From a virus: a stretch of 24,880 nt of DNA. The translations under genes were made by a program, and so were the position numbers. The stretch covers positions 1 to 24,880 of IMG/VR virus record IMGVR_UViG_3300023296_001219; one strand, given 5' to 3'. This document shows positions 1 through 8,424 of this stretch, one piece after another. Each line of letters begins with the position of its first letter. Position 1 is the stretch's first letter. The notes below the pieces were generated by a model. The model did not search any database. It saw only the letters and a program-made list of their open reading frames with translations, and had not been told where the DNA came from.

Positions 1-1170
1 GCCCGAGCCGAGAGTCAGCGAGTAGAGCTGCCTCTCGACATCCTGATTGATCACCCAGACCAGGTTCTTGCGGGAGCGGATAGGCGTGCGCGCCCACATG
101 TTCAGGACGTTGGCCGTCACAACCGTCGACCCGGCCTGACCCGATTCCTTGGCAACACTCACCAAAGCGCCGGAATTCAGGATGCCGAGCGGCTGGCCGG
201 AGCCAGTACCGTTGATCACGGCGTCCTCGGTCTTGAACGTCAGCTCTTCAATGAAGGCCGTGCGCATGACCGTCTCGAGCGCCGAGGCATCGGCCAGCAA
301 CTCTTCGGTCGCGTAACCGATCGCCAGCAGCTTCTCGAGCGACAGTTCCAGCTTGCGGAACTTCGGCTTCGAAGCCGTGACGGTGTCACCCTCATCCGCC
401 CAATACGCCTGGACACCGCCGAAGCGGGAGCCGTTGGCGCGGCTGGTCTCGTCGATCGCCGGCAGCTTGATGCCGTTGCCGATCGTGATAGGGATGCGAC
501 GGACACGGGCAAGAATCTCGCCCATCTCGTGCATGCCCTCGAGCAGCTCGGTCGAATAGTCCTGCTGGACGATGAAACCGCCCTCGGACGGAACCGCCTC
601 ATTCGCACCGGTGCCAGCAGCCTGCCAGACCAGTCGACCGTCGCGGTCACCGCCCTTGTCCATGCCCGCGTGGGCAATAGCCTGCAGTTGGGCGCCGAAG
701 GAGCTGAACGCTCGGTCCGGCTTCCTGACAGTCGCCGGAATTTTGGTGCGATCGGTCGCCTCGATCTCGGTGTCGTCATTCTCAGGGTCAGCCGCCGGCA
801 GCTGCCGACGCTCATCCATCAAGCGCTCCTCACGCGCAATGGACTTGTTGGCCTTGGCCAGTTCTCCGCCGTCGTCCTCTAGGATGGCTTCGAGGCGGTC
901 CTGCTCTTCCGCCGACGCATGGCCAGCGTCGACCTTTTCGGCGAGGGCATCGGCCTCTTTCAGGAGGTCCGCCTTCTTGTCGCGGAGCACCTTGATGCGA
1001 CCAACAAGCAGGCCGGCAAGGATGGTGCCGGTGGCGTAGTCAGCGCCGGCAATGTGGTTGAAGATGTCGGGCAGCGCGGCCGAGGCCGCATAGGCGTCCG
1101 GGACCATCAGGCCGATGGTCGCGACCGCCACGAGGGCTGACAGCCCCGCAAGCGCAAAAAACGTTCTCAT
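1..1170 (-). CDS. HK97-fold major capsid protein, 3' end off window
   Basis: The first 390 codons of a phage major capsid (HK97 gp5 family) gene are present; the C-terminal end lies beyond the left edge. From about residue 195 the sequence has the typical capsid start (AVPSEGGFIVQQDYSTELLE), the matching E-loop/P-domain pattern (KLELSLEKLLAIGYATEELL) and the family segment GTGSGQPLGILNS. Residues 61-120 are charged and likely coiled coil, as expected for the scaffolding delta domain removed by the head protease encoded just upstream. The ATG at 1170 is preceded by GGAGAG at five bases, which supports it. The first 60 residues are odd: a signal-like hydrophobic stretch (2-28) and a second hydrophobic segment near 48-57. 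A GTG at codon 61 would give a conventional capsid N-terminus. The family assignment is secure; the start is less so. Confidence 0.93.
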   Translation of the reverse strand, partial: MRTFFALAGLSALVAVATIGLMVPDAYAASAALPDIFNHIAGADYATGTILAGLLVGRIKVLRDKKADLLKEADALAEKVDAGHASAEEQDRLEAILEDDGGELAKANKSIAREERLMDERRQLPAADPENDDTEIEATDRTKIPATVRKPDRAFSSFGAQLQAIAHAGMDKGGDRDGRLVWQAAGTGANEAVPSEGGFIVQQDYSTELLEGMHEMGEILARVRRIPITIGNGIKLPAIDETSRANGSRFGGVQAYWADEGDTVTASKPKFRKLELSLEKLLAIGYATEELLADASALETVMRTAFIEELTFKTEDAVINGTGSGQPLGILNSGALVSVAKESGQAGSTVVTANVLNMWARTPIRSRKNLVWVINQDVERQLYSLTLGSG

Positions 1171-1193
1171 GGAGACTCTCCATCTGTGGGAAA

Positions 1194-1215
1194 GCCGGCG
1201 CTTCGCAGCGCTGGC
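1194..1215 (-). other. Imperfect stem-loop in capsid leader
   Basis: A hairpin with 9-base arms (one mismatch) and a 4-base loop lies in the 132-base gap between the protease stop and the capsid ATG. On the minus strand it is followed by CTTTCCC, which is too weak a T-run for a confident terminator. It could be a processing or stabilising structure that raises capsid mRNA relative to upstream genes. The function is inferred from position only. Nothing else is recognisable in this gap. Confidence 0.3.
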
Positions 1216-1302
1216 GGTTGTGGTGGCGGACCAAGTTGGGCCCGCCGTTGGTGCTGCAGGTCAGGAGCTCAACGGAGTCCCTACTGCAGAAAACTTGTTG
1301 GT

Positions 1303-2676
1303 CTAGCGGTGGCGCTCGATCGCGAGGCGCCGGCGTGCCGACGCGGCACGGTTGGCGCCATCCTTTTTGAATGCCAGCTCGTCGACCTCGAGCGTCTCTT
1401 GACCCTCAACAATTGGGTCTCGTTGCTCGATGCGAAACTGGCCATCAAGACGCTCGGCAGCGACGTGCTCGCCCGTCGGCTGGCTTTCACATAGCGCGCA
1501 AATGGGGCCGCCATGGCAGACCTGAGGGTTCCCATCCTCGTCGGTGCGGTGCCGCACAAGCCAGCCCTCGTCGGTGTTGACCTCGGTCACCCAGGTGACC
1601 TCATCGCCCGTGGCCTCATCGATGACAACGAGCCCTGCGGTCGACGTCTCGCCAACCTTGGCGTGGGTGATGGGCTTGGCCGCATCATAGGCGCGCGCCT
1701 TGTGAAGAAATGAGCCCGCCGCGTTCGGCCCAGGCGCCGGATCCTCGCCGCGACGACGCCCCTCGAGCGACTGCGCCGAGATACCCCAGCGCGCCATTGC
1801 CACACCGATCGTCGCCACACGGTCGACCATGCCAGCAGCCTTGGCCGCCGGCGCCATCAGCGTGCGGCCCTTCCCAAAGTCGGACAGAACCTTCGACACA
1901 GGCACCCCGCGGCCTCGCGCTACCGCCTTCACAAATTGGGCCATGATCACGTCGACCTCGCCCAGCAAGTACTCGCGAGTCTCGTCGCCGAGGGGCTCGA
2001 ACATGTTGCCTTCGACCTTGTGGGGACTGTCGGTAGCAAAGATGAACGTCGGCTTGATCCCTGCCGCGTCAAAAGCCGCTGAGCAGTCGACGTGCATCAT
2101 GAACACGCCGATCGAGCCAACGTCGCCTGATGGCACGCAGACCACTTCCGACGCCTGCGACGCGATCCAGTAGGCCGCCGAGGCGGCAAGCGGATTGATC
2201 AGGGCCACGACGTTTGCGTTCTTGCGCGCCGCGAAGATGGCGTCACCGGCTTCCGGCGTGCCCGTCACGACACCGCCCGGGCTGTCGATATCCAGGATGA
2301 TGGTGCCGATCTCCGGGTCGTTCGCGAGGGCCGTCACAGTCTGAGCGAGCAGCAAGGTCGAAAACGCAAACGGTTGATATTCGAAGTCGTAGAGCGCCAT
2401 GCCGCGGACCGATACTAGCGCCGTGGCCTTGCCGCCCTTGCCGGCCGGAATGATCATGGGCGCGGCAAAGCGGCGGGAAACACGGTCGCGCTCCTCCATC
2501 GCCGTCGAGTCGTCCGCTAGTGCACCAAAGAACTCTGGGTCCTCCAAGTGCTCGCCGCGAATGGCACGCTCGAGGACCGGCACGATCGACGCGCCGTAGC
2601 CGTCCCGAATCTGATAGCCGACCACCTTCCCAAGGTTGGCCCGCAGCTCTCGGCGCATCCGGCGCATCTTGCTCAT
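1303..2676 (-). CDS. S49 (SppA-type) phage head maturation protease
   Basis: A 457-residue peptidase S49 family protein that probably serves as the prohead protease, trimming the capsid delta domain during head assembly. The N-terminal 75 residues are basic. The ClpP/crotonase-like fold is visible at ILDIDSPGG (127-135). The serine nucleophile is Ser166 in NPLAASAAYW and the general-base lysine is probably Lys220 in DSPHKVEG, giving a Ser-Lys dyad. The protein is longer than the minimal phage S49 protease: after about residue 300 there is a linker and a roughly 115-residue tail with a Cys/His cluster (Cys387, His388, Cys393, Cys396) that might bind zinc. The start overlaps the upstream gene stop by ATGA. 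It lies between portal and capsid, the usual place for this enzyme. Confidence 0.9.
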   Translation of the reverse strand: MSKMRRMRRELRANLGKVVGYQIRDGYGASIVPVLERAIRGEHLEDPEFFGALADDSTAMEERDRVSRRFAAPMIIPAGKGGKATALVSVRGMALYDFEYQPFAFSTLLLAQTVTALANDPEIGTIILDIDSPGGVVTGTPEAGDAIFAARKNANVVALINPLAASAAYWIASQASEVVCVPSGDVGSIGVFMMHVDCSAAFDAAGIKPTFIFATDSPHKVEGNMFEPLGDETREYLLGEVDVIMAQFVKAVARGRGVPVSKVLSDFGKGRTLMAPAAKAAGMVDRVATIGVAMARWGISAQSLEGRRRGEDPAPGPNAAGSFLHKARAYDAAKPITHAKVGETSTAGLVVIDEATGDEVTWVTEVNTDEGWLVRHRTDEDGNPQVCHGGPICALCESQPTGEHVAAERLDGQFRIEQRDPIVEGQETLEVDELAFKKDGANRAASARRRLAIERHR

Positions 2677-3056
2677 TTGGCGTCTCCGTTCTGTGCTTCA
2701 CCCGGCCGCCATTGGGCCAGAATCGTGTTGATCGGGTCCCAGTCGTCGGCGAAGGCCAGAGCAAAATCCGTCACGCCCTCGACCAAATCGCCATCTTCCA
2801 GGATGGGCGCCGGCGCCAGGCCGTGCCCCATGATTGCAGCGGCGAACATGCGGCCGCGCTCGTAGTTGAGCTCGGCGCCGTTCCCCTGCGCCATCTTCAA
2901 ACGCGGTAGCCCCGCGGCACGGTCCGCGTAGCCGCGTTGAAATGACTCCGACCGGAGTATCTGCTCAAGCTTGATCGGCACGACCCGACGGGCGTTGCCG
3001 TGGGCAACCGCAAAGAAGTTGCGGTCGCGCACGGCTGCCGGAACCGGCGCGGTCAC
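2673..3056 (-). CDS. Small conserved-looking head-region protein, function unknown
   Basis: A 127-residue protein with ATGA overlaps at both ends (portal stop upstream, protease start downstream), so it is translated as part of the head operon. The centre has the pattern FQRGYADRAAGLP followed by YERGRMFAAA. A G-rich helical pattern like this followed by a Y/W-x-x-GRxFA box recurs in small alphaproteobacterial phage proteins of unknown role, by my recollection rather than any search. The C-terminal half is acidic. No signal peptide, membrane helix or catalytic motif is visible. Its fixed place between portal and protease suggests a morphogenesis accessory role, but that is inference. Confidence 0.75.
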   Translation of the reverse strand: MTAPVPAAVRDRNFFAVAHGNARRVVPIKLEQILRSESFQRGYADRAAGLPRLKMAQGNGAELNYERGRMFAAAIMGHGLAPAPILEDGDLVEGVTDFALAFADDWDPINTILAQWRPGEAQNGDAK

Positions 3057-4615
3057 TCGGCGACCTCAGCACGCTTCTCGGTATCGAGCGTGCGCTCGAT
3101 TTCCTGCACACGCGACGCCTGCCAGCGATCGAGCAGGCCCTCAACGTCGTCCGCCGCGAGGACCTCGCCCTTGGCGTGGGCGCAATATGCGCGGGCTGCG
3201 GTGTTGTCGACGTCCAACGCCTTCATGACATCGCTCACCAATCCGCCGTAGAAAGCACCAACCCAGCTGCGGAAAGCTTCCGCGTCGTCCGCGTGGCGCA
3301 TCGTGGCCTTGCGAACTGCCGCAATCTCTTTGTAGACAAGCCGTCCGGGCGAGTGACCGGCCGCCGATGCGGCGCCGGTCGCCGGCATCATGCCGCCCAG
3401 CAGGTTTGCGCGAGGGTCGTCACTCGGGTTCAAGCCCTCGATCGCGCGAACCTCGTTCGGATTCATCCAGGCCGCACGACCGCTGGCACCAAGTGCAGCT
3501 GCGAAGTAAGTACTGCGCGCCGCGCTGTCGCCCCGGAGAAGGCCCTCGAGGTTATATTTCGCGCTGTACGTCGTCCGCGCCACGATGAGGTCGCGCCGGA
3601 TCGCCTGCTCAATCTTCTTGATCCAGGGACGCAGCGTGTATTTCACGAAGTCGATCGCCTGGGCCTCAACCGTCGACCGGTTCGTCTGGTCGTCGACGCC
3701 GAGCATGTGCAGCGGAACCCGCCAGTAGCGGGCAACCTCGCCAATCTGCCACTTCCGCGCCTCGAGCAGCTGCGCTTCCTTGGCGTCCATCGTGGCCTTG
3801 TGGAACTGCATCCCTTCCTGCAGCACCATCGGCCGGTGGAAATTGCCGATGCCAGCGAAGCGCTCGACGAGCGCCTGGATTAAGTTCTTCTGTGCCTCGG
3901 GCCCAAGCTTGCCGGGATGCACTAGGTACCCGCCGATATTCAGCTTGTTGCTGAAAACGCGCGCTGCATAGGCATCAGCCGCCATGCCAAGGCCAATCGC
4001 CTCAGATGCCAGGTCGACGACGCGAAGGCCCCGGATGCCATCCGAGGACATACCCGGGATGCGAAGGACCTCTTCCTGTAGCAACGTCCGACGCTGGCCC
4101 GTCTTAGGATTCGTGACCTGGTAGCGCAATGACCCGTCTGCCATCTGCTCGACCTGGACCCGATCGGTGTGCAGAGGCTTGAGCTGGTCGACCGCGCCCC
4201 GGGCCCCCGGCACAATCTCGGCATACGCGGCGCCCCGAAGGGCGGCGTGCAAAATCATCATTTCCCAGAACTCGACCGCCGTCTGCCAGGCGTTCGGCTG
4301 GTAACGAATCACCTCGTCCAGCGGGTGATCGGACGCCGGTGTACGGCCCGCGTCTCCTAGCTCGCGGTACATCTGCAATGGCAGCGTCGAAATGGTCTCC
4401 GCCAGCACCTTCACGCAGGCATAGACCGCCGACGCCTTGAGGGCGACGTCGGGCGACACGACGACGCCGGCCTGATTGCGGCCGCCATTGCCAACGTCCT
4501 GGTACCACCAATCGGCGCCGGGACCGGGTGTGTCGCCAGCACGCGGGCTCAGCACTCCGCCGACCGCGTGCCCAGCGCGCCAGACCGTCGCCACAGTGTT
4601 GTTCAACCAGGCCAT
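3053..4615 (-). CDS. Phage portal protein (HK97 gp3-like)
   Basis: A 520-residue portal protein, the dodecameric ring through which DNA enters and leaves the head. The family pattern is clear: VYACVKVLAETISTLPLQMY near residues 64-83, then a run of portal signatures including WRVPLHMLG and the helix with NRSTVEAQAIDFVKYTLRPW, and MNPNEVRAIEGLNPSDDP near the clip/crown region. The length suits HK97-type portals, with about 100 extra C-terminal residues that are mostly charged helix. It follows the large terminase by 14 bases, and its stop overlaps the next start by ATGA. The order terminase, portal, protease, capsid is the canonical HK97-like packaging and head module. Confidence 0.93.
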   Translation of the reverse strand: MAWLNNTVATVWRAGHAVGGVLSPRAGDTPGPGADWWYQDVGNGGRNQAGVVVSPDVALKASAVYACVKVLAETISTLPLQMYRELGDAGRTPASDHPLDEVIRYQPNAWQTAVEFWEMMILHAALRGAAYAEIVPGARGAVDQLKPLHTDRVQVEQMADGSLRYQVTNPKTGQRRTLLQEEVLRIPGMSSDGIRGLRVVDLASEAIGLGMAADAYAARVFSNKLNIGGYLVHPGKLGPEAQKNLIQALVERFAGIGNFHRPMVLQEGMQFHKATMDAKEAQLLEARKWQIGEVARYWRVPLHMLGVDDQTNRSTVEAQAIDFVKYTLRPWIKKIEQAIRRDLIVARTTYSAKYNLEGLLRGDSAARSTYFAAALGASGRAAWMNPNEVRAIEGLNPSDDPRANLLGGMMPATGAASAAGHSPGRLVYKEIAAVRKATMRHADDAEAFRSWVGAFYGGLVSDVMKALDVDNTAARAYCAHAKGEVLAADDVEGLLDRWQASRVQEIERTLDTEKRAEVAE

Positions 4616-4629
4616 CAGCTTCCCGTCGC

Positions 4630-6516
4630 TCAGATGAAGAAATCCTCAGAGTCGTAAACCGACCCGCCGTCGCCCGGCACACGGCAGCGGAGCGCCGCGC
4701 CAGCTGCCATCGCGAGTGACACCGCACCATCGATGCGCCCTGTCGACTTGCGCTTGTCCATGATCCGGTTGCCGGTACCGGCAGGGTCGTCGCGGATCAC
4801 CACGCTCGCAACATTCCACCGCAGCACCGGGTTCAGCTTCACCGTCAGCCGCTCTTCGATGATTGCGTTCTCAAGCTCCTGAACGCTGTCCGGCATCCAG
4901 AGCGGGTTCTCTTTCGGCTTGCCGTCGTCGCCCAGAACCGCGTTGCCGAGGACGTCCTTCATGATACCGCCACGCCGGAAGCCTTGCGGATGCTCCATCA
5001 TCGGCACGATGATCCCGAGATCCTGCAGATCGGTGTCGAGCTCCTTGTGCCGGTACCGGTCGTAGGCCAGTACACGCAGAGTGTGCAGGCTGGCGGCCTC
5101 GGCGATGCGCTCGGCGATCGGCTGCAGCTTGATTACCTTGCCGGGCGTCGTGAAAAGGTGCCCGTTATTCACCCATATGTCGTAGGGAACACCGTCCTTA
5201 TCCGCCGCCTCCCGCAAGCCCTCGATCGGCTTCCAGAAGTCGACGAAAGCGTAGAGATGGTCGGCGACCTCAAACACTTTCGCGAGCGACGCCAGATCAG
5301 TCGTGTACGCCAGATCGAGCCCGAGCCAGCAAGGCGCGCCCTCAAAGTCGCGCTCGTCTAGGTCCTCGTCCTCAGTCTTGGACCAGACCGACTGTGTGAT
5401 CCAGCTATTCGCGGCGTCGGTCCACTCACAGAAATGAAGGCGCCTGACCAACGCTTCCTTCGACGGCATGCCCTTGGCTTCCAAGACCTGCTCCTGGATA
5501 TAAGCGGGATGGATCGACACACCGAGGTTCGGATTTGCCTTGATCCAGCACGTCTCGTCTTCGAACGGTTTGTCGCCTTCATCCAGCGAGCATATGAAGC
5601 CGAAAAAGGCGTCGTTATCGATCGCGCGCTCGACCACTTTGACGGTGTATTCATGCTCAGCGCGGCAGACCGACTTGCGGTCAAACCCGGAATTCGTGAT
5701 CTCGAATATCAGCGCCTGCTGGTTGCCCTTGGTCCCGGCTCGCAGCATCTCGATTACGCTGTTGTCCCGGTGCTCGTGCACCTCGTCGACAAGTGCGCAA
5801 TACGGTCGAATGCCGGACTTGCCCTTCTTCTCCGACGAAATCGGCTTGAAGAACGAATTGCGCTTCAAGTAGGTCAGCTGCCAAACCGGGTTCCGGCCCG
5901 AGGGCAGCATCCGCTTGTGAAGCTCCGGACTGCGCTCCCACATGGCAACCGCATCCCGAAACGTGATCATCGCTTGATCGCGGTCGGTGGCCGCGCTGTA
6001 AACCTCTGCCCGCAGCTTGCCGGTAGAGGTCAGCATGTAATGTCCGATGCCGGCGGCCATGGGCGACTTGCCGTTGCCCTTGGCAATCTCAAGATAGGCA
6101 CGCCGGAACCGACGGTGGCCTGCCGCGTTCTTCCACCCGAACAAGCTGCCCACCACGAAGCACTGCCAGGGCTCCAGGTGAAACGGGATGGCCTCAGAGA
6201 CTGCCTCGCCCGTGGCTTCGTCGTTCCGCTCAGTCTCGACGGTCAGGACAGTCAAAAAATAGCCGACTACTCGATAGACCTGCTCGACATCCCAGCTCAG
6301 TCCGCGCGCCGGCCCGTGCTCCAGATCGTCAAGATGGCGCGCACACGCCGCACGAACATAGGGCCCCGCGATGATGCGGCCGGCAACAACGTCCTGAGCG
6401 TAGGCTGTGGCCGGGTCGACCTCAGTCGTCGGCGAAGTATGTCGAGGCTTTGCTTTCCGGCGTCGCCGTCGCGTTCCGGTCGACGAGGCGGTCGGCTTCG
6501 ATTCGGCTTCTGGCAC
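4630..6516 (-). CDS. Terminase large subunit
   Basis: A 628-residue HK97 gp2-like large terminase (Terminase_1 family), the ATPase-nuclease motor that cuts and packages DNA. The ATPase P-loop variant is in the EIAKGNGKS segment (143-151) and the Walker B/catalytic glutamate is ALVDEVHEH (Asp244, Glu245). The nuclease domain begins near WLGLDLAYTTDL, whose first aspartate matches the metal-binding position. The start codon is GTG at 6516, inside the small terminase gene, giving a 95-base overlap. The residues after the small terminase stop contain no other ATG, GTG or TTG before the conserved region, so an internal start seems required. The extreme N-terminus (residues 16-26) is very basic. 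Confidence 0.93.
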   Translation of the reverse strand: MPEAESKPTASSTGTRRRRRKAKPRHTSPTTEVDPATAYAQDVVAGRIIAGPYVRAACARHLDDLEHGPARGLSWDVEQVYRVVGYFLTVLTVETERNDEATGEAVSEAIPFHLEPWQCFVVGSLFGWKNAAGHRRFRRAYLEIAKGNGKSPMAAGIGHYMLTSTGKLRAEVYSAATDRDQAMITFRDAVAMWERSPELHKRMLPSGRNPVWQLTYLKRNSFFKPISSEKKGKSGIRPYCALVDEVHEHRDNSVIEMLRAGTKGNQQALIFEITNSGFDRKSVCRAEHEYTVKVVERAIDNDAFFGFICSLDEGDKPFEDETCWIKANPNLGVSIHPAYIQEQVLEAKGMPSKEALVRRLHFCEWTDAANSWITQSVWSKTEDEDLDERDFEGAPCWLGLDLAYTTDLASLAKVFEVADHLYAFVDFWKPIEGLREAADKDGVPYDIWVNNGHLFTTPGKVIKLQPIAERIAEAASLHTLRVLAYDRYRHKELDTDLQDLGIIVPMMEHPQGFRRGGIMKDVLGNAVLGDDGKPKENPLWMPDSVQELENAIIEERLTVKLNPVLRWNVASVVIRDDPAGTGNRIMDKRKSTGRIDGAVSLAMAAGAALRCRVPGDGGSVYDSEDFFI

Positions 6517-6931
6517 TCGGCGTCATCCCAAATTCAGCGGCGAACTTCACGTAGTCAGCAGCGGCCTTGTTGGCGATTCCAACGACCGGGTTCTGAATGG
6601 CGTTGCCGTTCTTGGTCTTCACCATGAGCCCGCCGGTCAACGGGTCGTTCCCCGCCATCTTCAGCAAAGCGCGCTCAGCCTGAATCCACCGCCCATACGC
6701 TTGGCACATGGCGGCCAGGGCGCCGCGATCGATATTGCTAAGCAGCCCGAGCTCAAAGAGCTCCCCCGCGACCCGCTCCCACTCCAGCTTGGCGTCGGCG
6801 TTGAGGTGGTCCGGCGGCGCCGGCAGGGCGGGCTTAGGCCGTGGCTCGCTCTCGTTGATCGGCCGCCGGCCCGGATTCCCGGTCACCACTTTCAGGTGGT
6901 TCGGCTTCGGCCTCGGGCCCCGCTTCATCAT
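6422..6931 (-). CDS. Terminase small subunit (P27 family)
   Basis: A 169-residue small terminase of the P27 type, which recognises the packaging site and recruits the large subunit. The N-terminus (MKRGPRPKPNHLKVVTGNPG) is the typical family opening. It is followed by a helix-turn-helix-like region (WERVAGELFELGLLSNIDRG) and a C-terminal helical segment. Its 5' end overlaps the end of the methyltransferase gene by 98 bases, and its 3' end overlaps the large terminase by 95 bases. Both overlaps are unusually long for this operon. Two adjacent ATG codons begin the frame, and either could serve as the start. Confidence 0.88.
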   Translation of the reverse strand: MMKRGPRPKPNHLKVVTGNPGRRPINESEPRPKPALPAPPDHLNADAKLEWERVAGELFELGLLSNIDRGALAAMCQAYGRWIQAERALLKMAGNDPLTGGLMVKTKNGNAIQNPVVGIANKAAADYVKFAAEFGMTPSARSRIEADRLVDRNATATPESKASTYFADD

Positions 6932-8312
6932 CTAAACCTTTCGCCTTCGCGACCTCCGCAAACGTGCGCCCGTCGCCGTCTAAAACCGCCTGCTGGCCCG
7001 TAAATTCCTGCCAACGGCGCACGATGACGTCGACGAACTTCGGGTCGATCTCAAGTAGGCGGCCACGGAACCCGTGCGTCTCGCAGGCGATCAGCGTTGA
7101 CCCAGAGCCACCGAAGGGGTCCAGCACGACGTCGCCCTCGCGCGCCGAATTCTTCAACATGCGGGCCACTAAACCGATCGGCTTCATCGTCGGATGCTCG
7201 GCCGATCGCCGCGGCTTCGGCACCGGCACCAACGTCGTCTCAAGCGGCTTCGCGACTAGATTGTCACCCGTGATCAGCAGCGACTGACCGCCCACCGTCA
7301 CCACCACCGAGCCGTCCTCGTTGAACGAAAACACCGAGGTGTCCTCGAGCTCCCGGATCGACGTCTCCTTGCGACCGCCGTACCACTTGTGCGCCCGGCC
7401 CGGCTTCCAGCCGTAAAGCACCGGTTCGTGCTTCCATTGGTAGTCGGCACGTCCGAGCACGAACTCGCTCTTGACCCAGATCAGGCAGCTCGAAAGCTTC
7501 AACGGCGCCGCCAGGAAAGCATCCCGGAATGTCCCGCCCTCCGTCTCCGAATGGGCGACATAGACAGCCGCACCCGGCTTCATCGCGGCGGCCGTGTTCT
7601 TCATCGCGGTGTGCAGAAACGCCGCAAAGTCCTCCGCCGACATGTCGTCGTTCTGAATGCCGCCGGCGAGCGTCGAACCGTAGGCCACGTTGTAGGGCGG
7701 ATCGGTCCACACCGCGTCGGCCTTGTCGTCACCGAGCAAGCGCTCCAGCTCGAGGCCGGCGAGCACCGTCCCGCACAACACCCGGTGCGGCCCTAGCTCC
7801 CAAAGGTCGCCCACTCGAGACACTGCGATGGCCCCAGCTTCGGGTGCCGCGTCCGGGTCCGTGTTGCCCGCAGTACCATCCTCGAAGGCGAAAAGCTCGG
7901 CGATCTCGTCGTCGGAAAAACCGAACACTGCCATGTCGAACTCAAGGGCCTGCAATGACTCGATCTCGACCCGCAGAAGTCCCTCGTCCCAGCCGGCGTT
8001 CTCAGCAAGCTTGTTATCGGCCAGGACGTAGGCCTGCTTCTGCACCTCGGTCCAGCCGCGCGCGACAATGACGGGGACCTCCTCGAGGCCCAGCTGCTTG
8101 GCCGCCAGGACGCGGCCGTGACCCGCGATGATCCCGCTAGTCTCGTCGACCAGAACCGGGACGGTCCAGCCCCACTCCCGAATCGAAGCGGCCAGCTGCT
8201 CAACCTGCGCCTCGCTATGGGTGCGGGCGTTCCGGGCGTAGGGAATCAGGGAATCGACCGATCGCCGCTCCACCGAATCCGCCGGCCATGAAATCTCGCT
8301 GTTTTCCGCCAT
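6834..8312 (-). CDS. ParB-like domain fused to beta-class DNA adenine/N4-cytosine methyltransferase
   Basis: A 492-residue fusion. Residues 15-110 form a ParB/sulfiredoxin-like nuclease domain with the box GHGRVLAAKQLG (64-75). Residues from about 165 form an amino-methyltransferase with motif IV DPPY at 204-207 placed before motif I FGGSGST at 400-406, the order of the beta class. The segment HPTMKPIGL before motif I is also typical. The enzyme transfers a methyl group from S-adenosylmethionine to adenine N6 or cytosine N4; the recognition site cannot be read from sequence. ParB-methyltransferase fusions are common phage orphan methylases. They may protect phage DNA from host restriction or mark packaging DNA. 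No cognate nuclease is adjacent apart from the HNH gene. The C-terminal tail is acidic and overlaps the small terminase start. Confidence 0.9.
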   Translation of the reverse strand: MAENSEISWPADSVERRSVDSLIPYARNARTHSEAQVEQLAASIREWGWTVPVLVDETSGIIAGHGRVLAAKQLGLEEVPVIVARGWTEVQKQAYVLADNKLAENAGWDEGLLRVEIESLQALEFDMAVFGFSDDEIAELFAFEDGTAGNTDPDAAPEAGAIAVSRVGDLWELGPHRVLCGTVLAGLELERLLGDDKADAVWTDPPYNVAYGSTLAGGIQNDDMSAEDFAAFLHTAMKNTAAAMKPGAAVYVAHSETEGGTFRDAFLAAPLKLSSCLIWVKSEFVLGRADYQWKHEPVLYGWKPGRAHKWYGGRKETSIRELEDTSVFSFNEDGSVVVTVGGQSLLITGDNLVAKPLETTLVPVPKPRRSAEHPTMKPIGLVARMLKNSAREGDVVLDPFGGSGSTLIACETHGFRGRLLEIDPKFVDVIVRRWQEFTGQQAVLDGDGRTFAEVAKAKGLDDEAGPEAEAEPPESGDRESGPAADQRERATA

Positions 8313-8424
8313 CGTCGGGAATGACCCCCCCTATCGAAACTTGCGACTGTGCGTGTGCAGGGCCCCAACCGGTCCCAAGCCAACCGACCCTCGGAAAGTT
8401 CGGCCCCCCTCCCGTCGTGCCGTC

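Noticed and set aside
240-815. 191-residue Arg/Ser-rich minus-strand frame
   Set aside because: Composition is typical of an off-frame shadow; the true frame here is the capsid gene.
5434-6627. 397-residue plus-strand frame opposite the large terminase
   Set aside because: It is an antisense shadow produced by GC-rich codon structure; the terminase motifs on the minus strand are unambiguous.
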